Translations under genes and position numbers: made by a program
Shown here: positions 51,903 to 61,517 of the stretch, in pieces
Layout: each line of letters starts with the position of its first letter
Numbering within the stretch: position 1 is the first letter of the stretch
NCBI GenBank assembly: GCA_964510575.1
Contig: CAZECN010000001.1
Coordinates: forward strand, 124,001 to 188,000
Length of the DNA: 64,000 nt
From: CALKYB01 sp964510575
GTDB lineage: Bacteria; Bdellovibrionota_C; UBA2361; SZUA-149; CALKYB01
Direction of reading: 5' to 3'
The notes under the pieces: generated by a model
The model's database searches: none
What the model saw: the letters and a program-made list of their open reading frames with translations, nothing else
Told to the model about the DNA's origin: nothing

Positions 51903-53339
51903 ATGTCAGGACTACTTAGAAAGCTGCAAAAGCCCGGGACCCGCCTGAATGATAGAATCAGTGATGTTGTTCTTGATCCAAATCTTGCTAAACCCGGACA
52001 AATTTTAGAGTCAGATGATTTTAAGCTGATTGGAAGTTCTTCAGGAGTGACTAATTCTTCAACAAAAGAGAGTAGTGTAGTTGGGTGGCAAGAATACAAT
52101 AGACCGTTCTCTGGAGAGATTGAGCGTTTAATTGGAGACTTAACTAGAATAGCTGATGAGTTGATTCCCGATGACAGTGAACTTCCAGTCGATATCGATG
52201 CCGTCTTTAATACTGGATTAGAGAGAGCTCTCAGAGGTTTATCCTCTAATATTTCTTTTGCTCGCTTTGATATTTCTTTGGTCAAAGCTTATTTCTATCA
52301 GTTAGCAGGAAATTATGGACCTCTTCAGCCACTAGTTGAAGATAAGAAAATCTCAGAGATATACGTAGATAGTAGTGAAGATATTAGCGTTCAGTATAAT
52401 TCAAAGGTTTTAAAGACCAAGATTAAGTTTAGATCCTCGATAGAGTATGGGATTTTTCTAAAATTTTTGAAAAGGCGTGCGCTGGGAAGCATAGAAAGCA
52501 ATGCAGGAAGGTCAGTGTTTCTTGTGGATAAGAAGCGGCGAGTTTTAACTAGCGTTTCAGCAGATAGTTTTTTCTCATATAGAGATCCTAAACTTTGCTT
52601 GAGAATTCCACGCCCAGTTCAACTTTCTTTTTATGATTTATTACGAGTGAAGTTTTTGCCAGCAATTCTTGCTTCATGGCTTACTGAAGTTACTGCAACT
52701 GCAGCTGAGAATATCCTGATAGTTGGTCCTGCTGGTAGCGGAAAAACTAAGCTCGCTGGGGCTTTGATGAACTCTGCCCCATCTGATGAAAGGCTTGTGA
52801 CAATAGAAGAATTGTCTGAGGTAAAAGTTTCAAGTCCACAACTTGAAAAACTAGTTTTTGATAACGGTTATAGTGAGTCTGAAGCGGGCAATTTACTATC
52901 TTTTGCTCTATTTCGAGCCCCTCATAGAATTATGCTTGATGCCTTACGTGGTTCAGAAGCTGCCGCTTATCTTTCGGTGATGGAGCAAGGCCTAAAGGGT
53001 TGTGTGACTACGATCAGTGCAGAATCTGCTGAACTAGGGCTTTGGAAGTTCTGTGATTTCGTAATGAGAAGTGATCTTTCTTCGGAACAGAGTGTTGTTA
53101 GAAGAATCTCAAGGGCGGTTTCTCTAGTAATAGTTACAGATCTAGAAAACGATGAGCCTGTCCTTAAGGAGGTAGTGGAAGTCTCACCTAGTACAGATGG
53201 AAAGTTCTCTTTGGAGCGTTTGGTTAGATTCACTGGAAGAACTAATAAAAGTAGAGAATGGGAAGTGGATTCGGTTGATAGCCCACTTCAGAAGAAACTG
53301 TTTCTCGATTATAATATACAACTAGTTCCGGGTGACTAA
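51903..53339 (+). CDS. tadA: TadA/CpaF-type secretion ATPase, divergent
   Basis: A 478-residue PilT/GspE-type ATPase. 'YGPLQPLVEDKKISEIYV' is the N-terminal domain, Walker A is GPAGSGKT (about 274-281), and 'PHRIMLDALRGSEAAAYLSVMEQGLKGCVTTISAES' matches the Walker B and His boxes. The usual GEVRG reads LDALRG and TTIHAN reads TTISAE, so both the Walker B Glu and the His are replaced. It should power Flp-pilus or Tad secretion, but activity may be altered. It overlaps tadB by 8 bases. Confidence 0.82.
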   Translation: MSGLLRKLQKPGTRLNDRISDVVLDPNLAKPGQILESDDFKLIGSSSGVTNSSTKESSVVGWQEYNRPFSGEIERLIGDLTRIADELIPDDSELPVDIDAVFNTGLERALRGLSSNISFARFDISLVKAYFYQLAGNYGPLQPLVEDKKISEIYVDSSEDISVQYNSKVLKTKIKFRSSIEYGIFLKFLKRRALGSIESNAGRSVFLVDKKRRVLTSVSADSFFSYRDPKLCLRIPRPVQLSFYDLLRVKFLPAILASWLTEVTATAAENILIVGPAGSGKTKLAGALMNSAPSDERLVTIEELSEVKVSSPQLEKLVFDNGYSESEAGNLLSFALFRAPHRIMLDALRGSEAAAYLSVMEQGLKGCVTTISAESAELGLWKFCDFVMRSDLSSEQSVVRRISRAVSLVIVTDLENDEPVLKEVVEVSPSTDGKFSLERLVRFTGRTNKSREWEVDSVDSPLQKKLFLDYNIQLVPGD

Positions 53340-54171
53340 GGTGACTGAATCTGAGCGCTTACATCTTCTAAACGTTAGAACCTTGAGTGAGGCTAAATCT
53401 AGCAATCTCATGCTGAGGAGACTTGCTAAGTATTGGATACCGAAGGGAAGTTCACATCTTGGCAGTGATATCAGGCTTGACCAGGCTGGGCTCGGTATGT
53501 TTTCTCATTTCTTTTATCCCGCATCTTTCTTTTTCTCTTTGTTCTTATCATTAGTGTTCTTCGCCTTGTGGGGAGTGTTGAGTGGGGTAGGAGTATTTTT
53601 TTGTAGCCTCTACTTTTTTCTGTTTAGGCTAGTTACTTATTTGAGTATCGAGAGAAGAATCGCCTTTAACCAACATCTCAGTGGTTTTGTTTCTGGTCTT
53701 GAAATGCGTGTAACTGAAGGGCAGAAGCTAAATAGTGCTTTTGAGTTTGTTTTAGAGCGTGCGCCAGAAGGTGTTCTGAGAACTGAGTTGGATAGAGCCT
53801 CAAATCGAGGAAATTTAAAAAGCTCCATAGTTGGTTTATCCGGAAGGATAGTTGGTAAGGAATCCAATATCTTTGCTAGTTCAATCTTTATAATGATGGG
53901 AGTTTACGATTTACAACAAAAAGGCGTAACAAAGATTTCCAGATTATTGAAATCTTCCTTAGAAAACTTCAGCAAAAGAGTGGAGTTGAGACGGGCATGG
54001 TATCGAGCAGTATGGATATTTGTTTTGATAAGTTTGGCTATTAATATTTTTGTCGTCCTTAACAGTGGTGGATTGCTTGCCAAGCCAGTGCTTGAGCTAT
54101 GTATTGTGCTTCAGCTTTTTGGGGTGTTGGTTGCGACAGGTTTTGCAGATAGAATCGTAGGAGCAGAGTGA
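53332..54171 (+). CDS. tadB: TadB-like inner-membrane platform protein
   Basis: A 279-residue protein with two membrane helices near residues 55-105 and two near the C-terminus (about 222-275), around a cytoplasmic GspF-type helical domain with 'SGFVSGLEMRVTEGQKLNSAFEF'. It matches TadB. The start is GTG at 53332 inside tadA; a second in-frame GTG is at 53341. It overlaps tadC by four bases (ATGA-type). Confidence 0.75.
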   Translation: MTKVTESERLHLLNVRTLSEAKSSNLMLRRLAKYWIPKGSSHLGSDIRLDQAGLGMFSHFFYPASFFFSLFLSLVFFALWGVLSGVGVFFCSLYFFLFRLVTYLSIERRIAFNQHLSGFVSGLEMRVTEGQKLNSAFEFVLERAPEGVLRTELDRASNRGNLKSSIVGLSGRIVGKESNIFASSIFIMMGVYDLQQKGVTKISRLLKSSLENFSKRVELRRAWYRAVWIFVLISLAINIFVVLNSGGLLAKPVLELCIVLQLFGVLVATGFADRIVGAE

Positions 54172-54950
54172 TGGCTCTATTTTTGATTATAGCGGTTTCT
54201 TTCTTGTTACTATGGTTAGTTCTAGATATTCATGCTGAAAGATTAACAGAGAAAGCTCGTTTTTTGAATAAACCTAAGTTGAACTATTTTCAGGTAGGTC
54301 GGAGTTATTTTAAGGAACTTTGCTCTATTAAAGATGAAGAGGAACTTTCCACTCTAATTTCGTTTTCTCAAAGTATTTTAGTTCTTATTGCCCTAGCAGC
54401 GTCGGCAATGGTTTGGGCGTTGTATTTACCGTTTAATGCGATTGCTGTAACTGTGCTAAGTCTTTTTTTAGCGGTGATATTGCCGAGGAGAGTAGTCAAA
54501 TATTGGAAAAAGTCAGCTTCGAAGAAGATTCAAGAGGAAGTTGACTTGGCCTCTATGCTCTTGATGCTTAGGGCTAGGTCTGATGAATCAGTAAGCCATG
54601 TTGTTTACGATGTTGTAGAAGCTATGCCCAAGGGTAGGAAGGGAACTTTTGCAGGAGCTCTATTATCGAGTCTTGTTTCCTTTAGATCTAATGGTCAGTT
54701 TATTGAAGCAATGGACAAGTTGAATTCTCAAATTGCTGATCCAGCGGTAAAGCGAATGAGTAATGCTATGTCCAGTTGGTATGCTGATGCAGAGCAAGGT
54801 AGCCAGTATCTTGATGTTCTGGTAAGAGAGCAAGAAGCCGTTCGTCAAATCAAGTTAGACCTTGGCTCAAACATTAGTGGTTTCTGCGCTGGTACTGTTA
54901 TCATTATTGTTTTTTTGCTAACAACCTTTCTGTATACATCTCAGCTCTAG
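54168..54950 (+). CDS. tadC: TadC-like inner-membrane platform protein
   Basis: A 260-residue GspF-family protein with an N-terminal helix (3-20), two helices at about 68-108, a helical soluble domain ('VDLASMLLMLRARSDESVSHVVYDVVEAM' in outline) and a C-terminal helix (235-257). Together with TadB it should form the platform under the TadA ATPase. Position and topology decide the call. Confidence 0.75.
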   Translation: MMALFLIIAVSFLLLWLVLDIHAERLTEKARFLNKPKLNYFQVGRSYFKELCSIKDEEELSTLISFSQSILVLIALAASAMVWALYLPFNAIAVTVLSLFLAVILPRRVVKYWKKSASKKIQEEVDLASMLLMLRARSDESVSHVVYDVVEAMPKGRKGTFAGALLSSLVSFRSNGQFIEAMDKLNSQIADPAVKRMSNAMSSWYADAEQGSQYLDVLVREQEAVRQIKLDLGSNISGFCAGTVIIIVFLLTTFLYTSQL

Positions 54951-54954
54951 TAAT

Positions 54955-55347
54955 ATGAAGGCTAAAAATATTTTAATTATAGAGGACTCACCTACACAAT
55001 CGGCTGTTTTGGCTGGTATTGTTTCATCTTTGGGCTATGAGGCCAGAGTTTTTCATAATCTTCCTCGTAGCGTTTCTCAGATTCTCTCTGAGGTAACACC
55101 AGAAATGGTGCTACTCGATTTGCGGTTATTAGATAGTGATGGCAATTCTGTTGGGGATGGCTTCCAGATTTGTAGAGAAGTGAAAAAGTTAGAGCCAGAG
55201 ACGCCCGTTATAATTGTTTCCTCAGAGGATATTAACGAAGCCGGAGAGTGGGCTAAAATGCAGGGAGCGGATGCTTTTTTGCAGAAACCTTTTGTTCAGG
55301 AAGACCTTAAAAGACTAATAAAAGACCTAAGTTTAGCCAAATTATAA
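54955..55347 (+). CDS. Stand-alone receiver-domain protein
   Basis: A 130-residue CheY-like receiver: acidic pair E10-D11 in 'ILIIEDSPTQS', phospho-Asp55 in 'VLLDLRLL', Ser in 'VIIVSSED', Lys in 'FLQKPF'. No output domain. It lies 4 bases after tadC and before tadZ, so it likely controls the Tad apparatus. A hybrid kinase is encoded at 40563, but no link is shown. Confidence 0.9.
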   Translation: MKAKNILIIEDSPTQSAVLAGIVSSLGYEARVFHNLPRSVSQILSEVTPEMVLLDLRLLDSDGNSVGDGFQICREVKKLEPETPVIIVSSEDINEAGEWAKMQGADAFLQKPFVQEDLKRLIKDLSLAKL

Positions 55348-55473
55348 GACACATTTAACTTATGGGTTTTTGTTTCTATGGCAGAGACCTTTGCTGTTTC
55401 TGGTCATCTAATAATCTATAGTCACTTAATTTAATTTCTCTCTTAGTTGAGAGAACAATAAATAGATTTATCT

Positions 55474-56727
55474 ATGGAAATCCTGGTTGTCGACACAACT
55501 GAAGAACTGCTGAACGCTCTAGAATCTCGAGTTGATGAAGCCATTAAGCAATCCGGCTTGCGTAGAGTGAGGCTGCAAAGTTGTATGGTTGAGGTGATTG
55601 AGGATGTCAGTCCAAAATTTGTTCCTGAAGCAGTCTTGGTAGGTCCTGGCTGTTTCGAGGACTGTGAAGATATAGTGGAGCGGGTTCAAATCAGATTTCC
55701 TCGCTCGGGAGTTGGTGTAGTTCTACAAAATGATATTTACGCACTAGAGGCAGTTCGGTTGCGCCGAGTTTTAGGCGTGAAGGTTATGCCGATAGCGGAT
55801 ATCGCCAATATTGCTAGCTTCGTACTGGATAACCAGCAAATAACGAAAGCTTCGGGCTCTACTAATGAAGGAGTTATTGCGGTAGCCCAGATGAAGGGAG
55901 GAGTCGGTTCTTCCACTGTAACGGCATCTCTTGCTGCTTGTTGGGCTGACCATGAATTGTCAGTTTGTATTTTGGATCTTGATGATATTAACCCGCACCT
56001 GACTGATTGGGCGAGAGTTAGTGTTGGAAAACGATCTTTGGTATCTGAGTTACTTAGGCAAGGTCAGGTTCCGGTTTATCGGCTCTCCGAGTGTATGGCC
56101 TCGGTGGAAGGTGCTAACAGATCTATTTCGATAATTGGGCAACCAGCAAATTATCACGAAAGTTTTCACTTTAAAGCTGATGTTTTAGAAGGGGCTCCAA
56201 GTTCGCAGGCTTTTATCGAAAGTGTGGTTCCTCTTTTACAGGATAATTTTGATGTTGTTCTAATTGATTTAGGGCGTTCCTGGGGTGTGTCTCATTTTGC
56301 AACTCTTCCACTGTGCCAACAAGTTGTTTTGGTTGTCGATGATGATGCTTTGACCTTAAAGAGATCAATCGATAGCTTAAGAAGGCTAACTAGAGAGTCT
56401 GATGATGCTAATGAATTTGATTTCTCCAAGTGGAGAATGGTTATGAATGGTTATTCTTCAAGACTGCTAGAACCTTCAGATATTTCAGATGAGTGTGATG
56501 ATAGCGGTTTGTTTCCTGAAAGCATGTCGCTTCACACAATTCAGTTTTCTGAAAAAGGACGAAAATGGGGAGCTCCAGGGAAAACATTCTATGACCTGGC
56601 AGAAGAGCATATTCGAAGCGGTATCAAGGATCTTTGCCAGGAAATTATTCCCTTCAAAAGAGGTGAAAGAAAGCGCACGAGTAGAGGCCTTTTTGGCAAG
56701 ATTAAACAGGTAGTAGGTTTTAGATAG
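55474..56727 (+). CDS. tadZ: TadZ/CpaE-like ParA-type ATPase
   Basis: A 417-residue protein with an N-terminal receiver-like domain lacking a clear phospho-Asp, then a ParA/MinD-type ATPase with the atypical Walker A KGGVGSST (about 140-147), 'VCILDLDDINPHLTDW' and 'DVVLIDLGRSWGVSHFA'. TadZ/CpaE places the pilus machine at the pole. It is separated by 126 bases from the receiver gene. Pilin, secretin and prepilin peptidase genes are not in the window. Confidence 0.82.
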   Translation: MEILVVDTTEELLNALESRVDEAIKQSGLRRVRLQSCMVEVIEDVSPKFVPEAVLVGPGCFEDCEDIVERVQIRFPRSGVGVVLQNDIYALEAVRLRRVLGVKVMPIADIANIASFVLDNQQITKASGSTNEGVIAVAQMKGGVGSSTVTASLAACWADHELSVCILDLDDINPHLTDWARVSVGKRSLVSELLRQGQVPVYRLSECMASVEGANRSISIIGQPANYHESFHFKADVLEGAPSSQAFIESVVPLLQDNFDVVLIDLGRSWGVSHFATLPLCQQVVLVVDDDALTLKRSIDSLRRLTRESDDANEFDFSKWRMVMNGYSSRLLEPSDISDECDDSGLFPESMSLHTIQFSEKGRKWGAPGKTFYDLAEEHIRSGIKDLCQEIIPFKRGERKRTSRGLFGKIKQVVGFR

Positions 56728-56861
56728 TCTCGCCCTCAGATATTTTAACATTCATAGTTTGCTAAGCTGCTTATCTATTGGCATCGGTCGACTTTTTCAC
56801 TATTCTCTCGGCTAAACAACAAACTAATTTAATAACTTTTTCAAACTCCGCGGCTTACACA

Positions 56862-57578
56862 ATGGAATTGCTATCTTCTGAGAACTTAATTGCTCTTGTT
56901 ACCCTGACTGGATTGGAAATTATACTTGGTATCGACAATGTTATTTTTATTGCCATTGTGGTTGCCAAGCTTCCAAAGGAACTACAGGGTAAAGTAAGGA
57001 CTATCGGCCTACTGTTGGCAATGTTCATGCGAGTAGCTCTACTTTTTGCAATTAGTTGGATCATGCTGTTGACTGATCCACTGTTCTCCATATTTGGGCA
57101 TGAGTTGTCTGGTCGAGATTTGATTCTTTTGGTTGGGGGTCTATTCCTTATTGGAAAATCTACTCATGAAATTCACGATAAGATGGAGAGTGTTAGGGCA
57201 GAAAATGAAGGCGTGGAAACCCCTCCTAAATCATTTTGGGGAGCGATCATCCAGATTATCATTCTAGACTTAGTCTTCTCCTTAGATTCAGTGATTACTG
57301 CCGTGGGGATGGCTGAGAGCTTGAGTGTGATGGTGATCGCAGTTGTAATAGCCATCTTTGTAATGCTTTTTTTCGCCAAAGCTATAAGTGATTTTATTGA
57401 AGAGCATCCAACCTTTAAGGTTTTAGCCCTTTCCTTTATTTTGTTAATCGGCGTTATGTTGGTAGCAGAAGGTTGGGGAACTCACGTAGATAAAGGTTAT
57501 ATCTACTTTGCTATGGGCTTTTCGTTAATGGTTGAATTTATAAATCTTAAGATTGGAGCAGGTGCAAAGAAGATCTAG
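56862..57578 (+). CDS. TerC-family membrane protein
   Basis: About 238 residues from ATG 56862, with seven or so helices and the family landmarks 'LTGLEIILGIDNVIFIAI' and 'DLVFSLDSVITAVGMA'. The two Asp-containing helices are mirror repeats typical for TerC, likely metal (manganese) exporters. An in-frame upstream start at 56778 would add 28 unlikely residues. Confidence 0.9.
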   Translation: MELLSSENLIALVTLTGLEIILGIDNVIFIAIVVAKLPKELQGKVRTIGLLLAMFMRVALLFAISWIMLLTDPLFSIFGHELSGRDLILLVGGLFLIGKSTHEIHDKMESVRAENEGVETPPKSFWGAIIQIIILDLVFSLDSVITAVGMAESLSVMVIAVVIAIFVMLFFAKAISDFIEEHPTFKVLALSFILLIGVMLVAEGWGTHVDKGYIYFAMGFSLMVEFINLKIGAGAKKI

Positions 57579-57586
57579 GGCTATTT

Positions 57587-58141
57587 TTATAGCTCGGTGA
57601 ATTCGTCCTTAAATACCGGGGCACCAACTGATTCTTGGTCAGCGTATTTACCTGTTTCATCGTAGGGATTCTCGCAAGGACTATCCAATTTTATTAGTAC
57701 TACTCTAGCAATTTTCATTCCTGGGTAGAGAAGGATTGGGTTAGCACTGTGATTGACCAGTTCGAGTGTGACGGCTCTTTCTTTATGTCCTGGGTAAACT
57801 AGCATGGCCGTTTGCACTACTGTTAGGCCTAATCTGGCAAGAGTGCTACGCCCTTCAATTAGAAAGCCGATATCGTTACCAACAGTTACTTTCTCGAGTG
57901 TATGTCCTAAAACAAACTCACTAGGTTCCAATTTATACGGGGTGGAGTCGCCAATAATTGTATCTTGGTAATCTGGTAAGATCTTTTTCTTAATATCAAC
58001 AGTTATCCCGGGGGATGGTTTTAGTATTTTCTCTCCTAGGTGGAGAGTTAGTCCGGCTGGCCTTATGCTCTCTGGTCTGAAAGGATCTACGATTAGAGAT
58101 TTGTTTTTAATAGCATCTTTGATGTCACGATCTGAAAACAT
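57587..58141 (-). CDS. dcd: dCTP deaminase
   Basis: A 184-residue dUTPase-fold trimer protein: 'DPFRPESIRPAGLTLHLG', 'IEGRSTLARLGLTVVQTA' (close to the RSSxGR motif), and 'VTLELVNHS' with the catalytic Glu. It converts dCTP to dUTP. The start lies 2 bases after the thrC stop on the same strand, so thrA-thrC-dcd form an operon. Confidence 0.92.
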   Translation of the reverse strand: MFSDRDIKDAIKNKSLIVDPFRPESIRPAGLTLHLGEKILKPSPGITVDIKKKILPDYQDTIIGDSTPYKLEPSEFVLGHTLEKVTVGNDIGFLIEGRSTLARLGLTVVQTAMLVYPGHKERAVTLELVNHSANPILLYPGMKIARVVLIKLDSPCENPYDETGKYADQESVGAPVFKDEFTEL

Positions 58142-58143
58142 AA

Positions 58144-59433
58144 CTATCTCCCCTTGCCCAGTAGGATCTCTTTGAATTCCTTAAAATCGTTCGAGCAAGA
58201 GATAGCGATCTTCCTCTGATCCATCAATACAGACAACCTATGAGGAATTTCCGGCGAGAAGCCGAGGTGATCCTCGACTACTTCATTAAACTTAGCAGGA
58301 TGGGCAGTTCCTAGGATCACTATCGTTGATTCACTATCAGCCTGCTCCTCCCTATACTTTTCGGCTCCAAGTAACCCAACTGCTCCGTGCGGATCGATTA
58401 AGTAATTCTTTTCCTCATAGAGCTGTTTCATTCTTTGGGCAGTTAGCTCATCATTGAAAGAGTAACCTCGAACATCATTTTGTATGCTCTCCAAGGAATT
58501 GTCATAAAGGTCCATCAATCGTTCAAAGTTACTAGCTTCACCAACATCCATTGCATTGGAGATGGTCTTTACTGATGGATTAGGCTCAAACTTTCCAGAT
58601 TCCAAATAGCGAGGAACTGCATCGTTAATATTTGTGGAGGCAAGGAATTTTTTGAGAGGCATTCCTAGCTTTTTTGCAAAGATTCCAGCTGTCAGATTAC
58701 CAAAGTTGCCGCTAGGGACTGAAAAAATAAGCTCTTTTGACCTTAACTCTTTTACTGCATGAAGGTAATAAAGCATTTGGGGAATAAGCCGGGCAATATT
58801 AATAGAGTTCGCAGCAGTTAGGTTGAGGTTTTCTTTTATATTTTGATCATGAAACGACTCTTTAACCATTCTTTGACAATCATCGAATGATCCCTCAACC
58901 TCCACAGCCGTAATGTTGTCCCCCCATGTTGTGAGCTGTTTCTCTTGTAAGGGGCTTACCTTACCTTTTGGATAAAGGAGGACTACATCGATACCTCTAA
59001 CCCCATGAAAGCCGGAAGCGACTGCTCCCCCTGTGTCACCGGAGGTTGCTACAATCACTGTTGTTCTTTGAGTGGGATCCTCCTTTAAGGCTGACACCAT
59101 ACGGGCCATAAATCTTGCCCCAAAATCTTTAAATGCCATTGTTGGGCCATGAAATAGTTCCATGACGAAAGTGTTTTTACCTACTTCAACAATTGGAACC
59201 GGGAAATTGAAAGCCTCATTGCAAATGTTTCTTAGTTCTTTATCGTTGATGTCTCCATCAATAAATTTACTGCTTGCTTCAAACGCAATCTCAGCAAAAG
59301 TGCTGCATTGAGATAAGTCGAGCGATAAAAACTTTTCGGGCATGAAAAGGCCACCATCCGGAGCCAAGCCGTTTAGTATTGCGTAGGATAAGGACTCTTC
59401 TAGGTTTTTATTTCTGGTGCTGTAAAATTTCAT
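58144..59433 (-). CDS. thrC: Threonine synthase
   Basis: A 429-residue PLP enzyme with 'HGPTMAFKDFGARFMARM' (PLP Lys102), 'VATSGDTGGAVASGF' and 'SVPSGNFGNLTAGIFAKKLGMP' phosphate-binding loop. It makes threonine from phosphohomoserine. It overlaps the preceding thrA-like gene by four bases. thrB (homoserine kinase) is not next to it, unlike in enterobacteria. Confidence 0.96.
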   Translation of the reverse strand: MKFYSTRNKNLEESLSYAILNGLAPDGGLFMPEKFLSLDLSQCSTFAEIAFEASSKFIDGDINDKELRNICNEAFNFPVPIVEVGKNTFVMELFHGPTMAFKDFGARFMARMVSALKEDPTQRTTVIVATSGDTGGAVASGFHGVRGIDVVLLYPKGKVSPLQEKQLTTWGDNITAVEVEGSFDDCQRMVKESFHDQNIKENLNLTAANSINIARLIPQMLYYLHAVKELRSKELIFSVPSGNFGNLTAGIFAKKLGMPLKKFLASTNINDAVPRYLESGKFEPNPSVKTISNAMDVGEASNFERLMDLYDNSLESIQNDVRGYSFNDELTAQRMKQLYEEKNYLIDPHGAVGLLGAEKYREEQADSESTIVILGTAHPAKFNEVVEDHLGFSPEIPHRLSVLMDQRKIAISCSNDFKEFKEILLGKGR

Positions 59434-61517
59434 ACCAGGTAACTCGCTGCTTTAATTATGTCTGCAAAAACTCCTGCGGCTGTAACTTGAGTTCCAGCCC
59501 CAGGACCCTTAACCACTAAAGGGCATACGTTGTATCGCTCAGTCACGAAAGAGATAATATTGTCACTTCCAGACAAAGAAGCGAAGGGATGTTCTGGTCC
59601 AACGGCTTGAAGTGAAACGGACGCACTTTTTTGGTCTACCCGGGCAAGGTAGACAAGTTTTTGCCCTCTCTCAGCTGCGGCCGAGCGCTTCAGTTCAAAC
59701 TCTTCATCTGCTAGTTTAAGTTGCTCAAGGAACTCTTTAACATCACTAGCATTAGAAGCACACTGGGGAATTAGACTTTCTATTTCCACGTCAGATTCTT
59801 CAAGAGGTCTGCCCATTTCCCTTCCAAGGATCAGAAGTTTTCTAGCAACGTCCATTCCGCTTAAGTCGTCCCGAGGATCTGGTTCGGTATAGCCATTCTC
59901 CTTGGCCTCGACTACAACCTCACTGAAAGTTGAGCTCCCATCGAAAGAGTTAAATATATAGCTTAAGGTTCCAGACAGCACTGCTTCAATACTAAGTACT
60001 TTGTCTCCGCTCCTCATCAAGTCCTTAAGAGTTTCAATGACCGGTAAACCTGCTCCTACGTTGGTTTCATAAAAGAAATTAACATTGGCAGCTTTAGCAA
60101 TTTCTTGAAGTCCATAAAATCTTTCCAATGAGCTAGAGTTAGCCTTCTTATTCGGAGTGACTACTGAAATGCTGTGAGATAGCACGTCCTCATAGTGGTC
60201 AGAGACTATTTCATGGGCCGTATTGTCCACAAAAACGCTGTTAGCTAGGTTTAACTTTTTAATCTTGGAGATGTAATCTCCAACTGAGGAAATGTCTTTT
60301 CCTTTTTCTAGACCTTCTCTCCACTGTTCTTGATTGATTCCCGATTCCTCTACCAACATTTTTTTACTGTTGGCGACCCCCACTAGTCTAAGTTCTAAAG
60401 AATCACTTTCTTTAAGCTGCTTGGAGTGTGCTGCTATTTGGTCGAGAAGAGTTGCTCCAACCTGTCCAGTGCCCACACAGAACAAATTAATAGTCTTCAG
60501 TTTTGAGGAGAAAAAAGAATCGTGAAGTGCTCTCAAAGCTTTGGTTTCATCATTCTCAGAAACTACCACTGAGAGGTTTAGCTCCGAAGAGCCTTGGGCA
60601 ATCGCGAAAGCGTTGATACCGTTCTGACCAAGAGCTTGGAACACTTTTTTGGCAAGACCAGGGGATTGTCTCATTTTTTCGCCAACAACTGCGATGATTG
60701 ACATTTTATCTCCAGGTTCAACTGAATGTATGGAACCAGAGGCAATTTCTGGAGCAAACTCTTTATTTAGAGCTGTGCAAGCTTTCTCAGCCGCGCTTCT
60801 TGAAAGCGCGAAACATATAGAATGTTCAGACGAAGCCTGAGAAATTAGAATGACGTTAATTAGTTCTTCGTGGAGTGCTTTGAAAACACGGCGAGCAGCC
60901 CCGGGCGCTCCGATTAGTCCAGCCCCTTCTACTCTGAGAAGAGCGATGTCTGATATAGATGTAATTCCTGTTACTTCACTGCTGGCTTCACTTGAGCTTG
61001 ATGAGATTAAAGAGCCTGAACATTCTGGCTGGTTGATGTTTCTTAACCTGATTGGAACATTTACAGACGCTGCTTCTAGAATAGTGGAGGGGTGTAAATC
61101 CCTAGTTCCAAATTGAGAGAGTTCCAAAGCCTCTTTATAGCTTACGTGATCGATAGGAAGTGCTTTGGGAACTTTTATGGGGTCCGCAGTCATCAGACCA
61201 TCAAGGTCTGTCCAGATTTCCAGCTCTGAAGCGCCAATTGCAGAAGCTACCGCAGAAGCAACTTGCTCCCTTGAAGTTAGCAAGTAAATTGCTGGTTCAG
61301 AAAAAAGACTATCTATTCCTTCGCAGCAGTCATTTCTAAAATTTTCGATCAGTTTAAAAGGGTTTTTTGAGGCGCTTAGGACCTTGGAGAGCTCTTGTCC
61401 TGAGGCTGAGATCACACTTCGCCCGTTGGTCTCGAAGTCTTGAAAAACTATTTCAGAACATTTTTTTCGAGACTCCTCGGAGCTTAACGCTTGGTCACTA
61501 AATTGTAATACCTTCAT
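59430..61517 (-). CDS. Homoserine dehydrogenase with degenerate aspartokinase domain (ThrA-like)
   Basis: A 695-residue relative of bifunctional ThrA (about 820 residues in E. coli). The start 'MKVLQFSDQALSSEE' sits where ThrA has the kinase signature KFGGTS, now lost. The middle of the kinase domain with the Gly-Arg-Gly-Gly-Ser-Asp loop is missing (residues 80-95 jump to 'ASAIGASELEIWTDLDGLMT'). What remains is the kinase end ('ELSQFGTRDLHPSTI'), two ACT domains (about 191-260 and 272-340) and an intact homoserine dehydrogenase ('CVGTGQVGATLLDQI', 'SVVTPNKKANS', 'AVLSGTLSYIFNSF'). It should make homoserine but not phosphorylate Asp. Confidence 0.9.
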   Translation of the reverse strand: MKVLQFSDQALSSEESRKKCSEIVFQDFETNGRSVISASGQELSKVLSASKNPFKLIENFRNDCCEGIDSLFSEPAIYLLTSREQVASAVASAIGASELEIWTDLDGLMTADPIKVPKALPIDHVSYKEALELSQFGTRDLHPSTILEAASVNVPIRLRNINQPECSGSLISSSSSEASSEVTGITSISDIALLRVEGAGLIGAPGAARRVFKALHEELINVILISQASSEHSICFALSRSAAEKACTALNKEFAPEIASGSIHSVEPGDKMSIIAVVGEKMRQSPGLAKKVFQALGQNGINAFAIAQGSSELNLSVVVSENDETKALRALHDSFFSSKLKTINLFCVGTGQVGATLLDQIAAHSKQLKESDSLELRLVGVANSKKMLVEESGINQEQWREGLEKGKDISSVGDYISKIKKLNLANSVFVDNTAHEIVSDHYEDVLSHSISVVTPNKKANSSSLERFYGLQEIAKAANVNFFYETNVGAGLPVIETLKDLMRSGDKVLSIEAVLSGTLSYIFNSFDGSSTFSEVVVEAKENGYTEPDPRDDLSGMDVARKLLILGREMGRPLEESDVEIESLIPQCASNASDVKEFLEQLKLADEEFELKRSAAAERGQKLVYLARVDQKSASVSLQAVGPEHPFASLSGSDNIISFVTERYNVCPLVVKGPGAGTQVTAAGVFADIIKAASYLV

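Noticed and set aside
57593..57606. GCTAT-TTTT-ATAGC between terC and dcd as a terminator
   Set aside because: Short, AT-rich stem with no T run; too weak to call.
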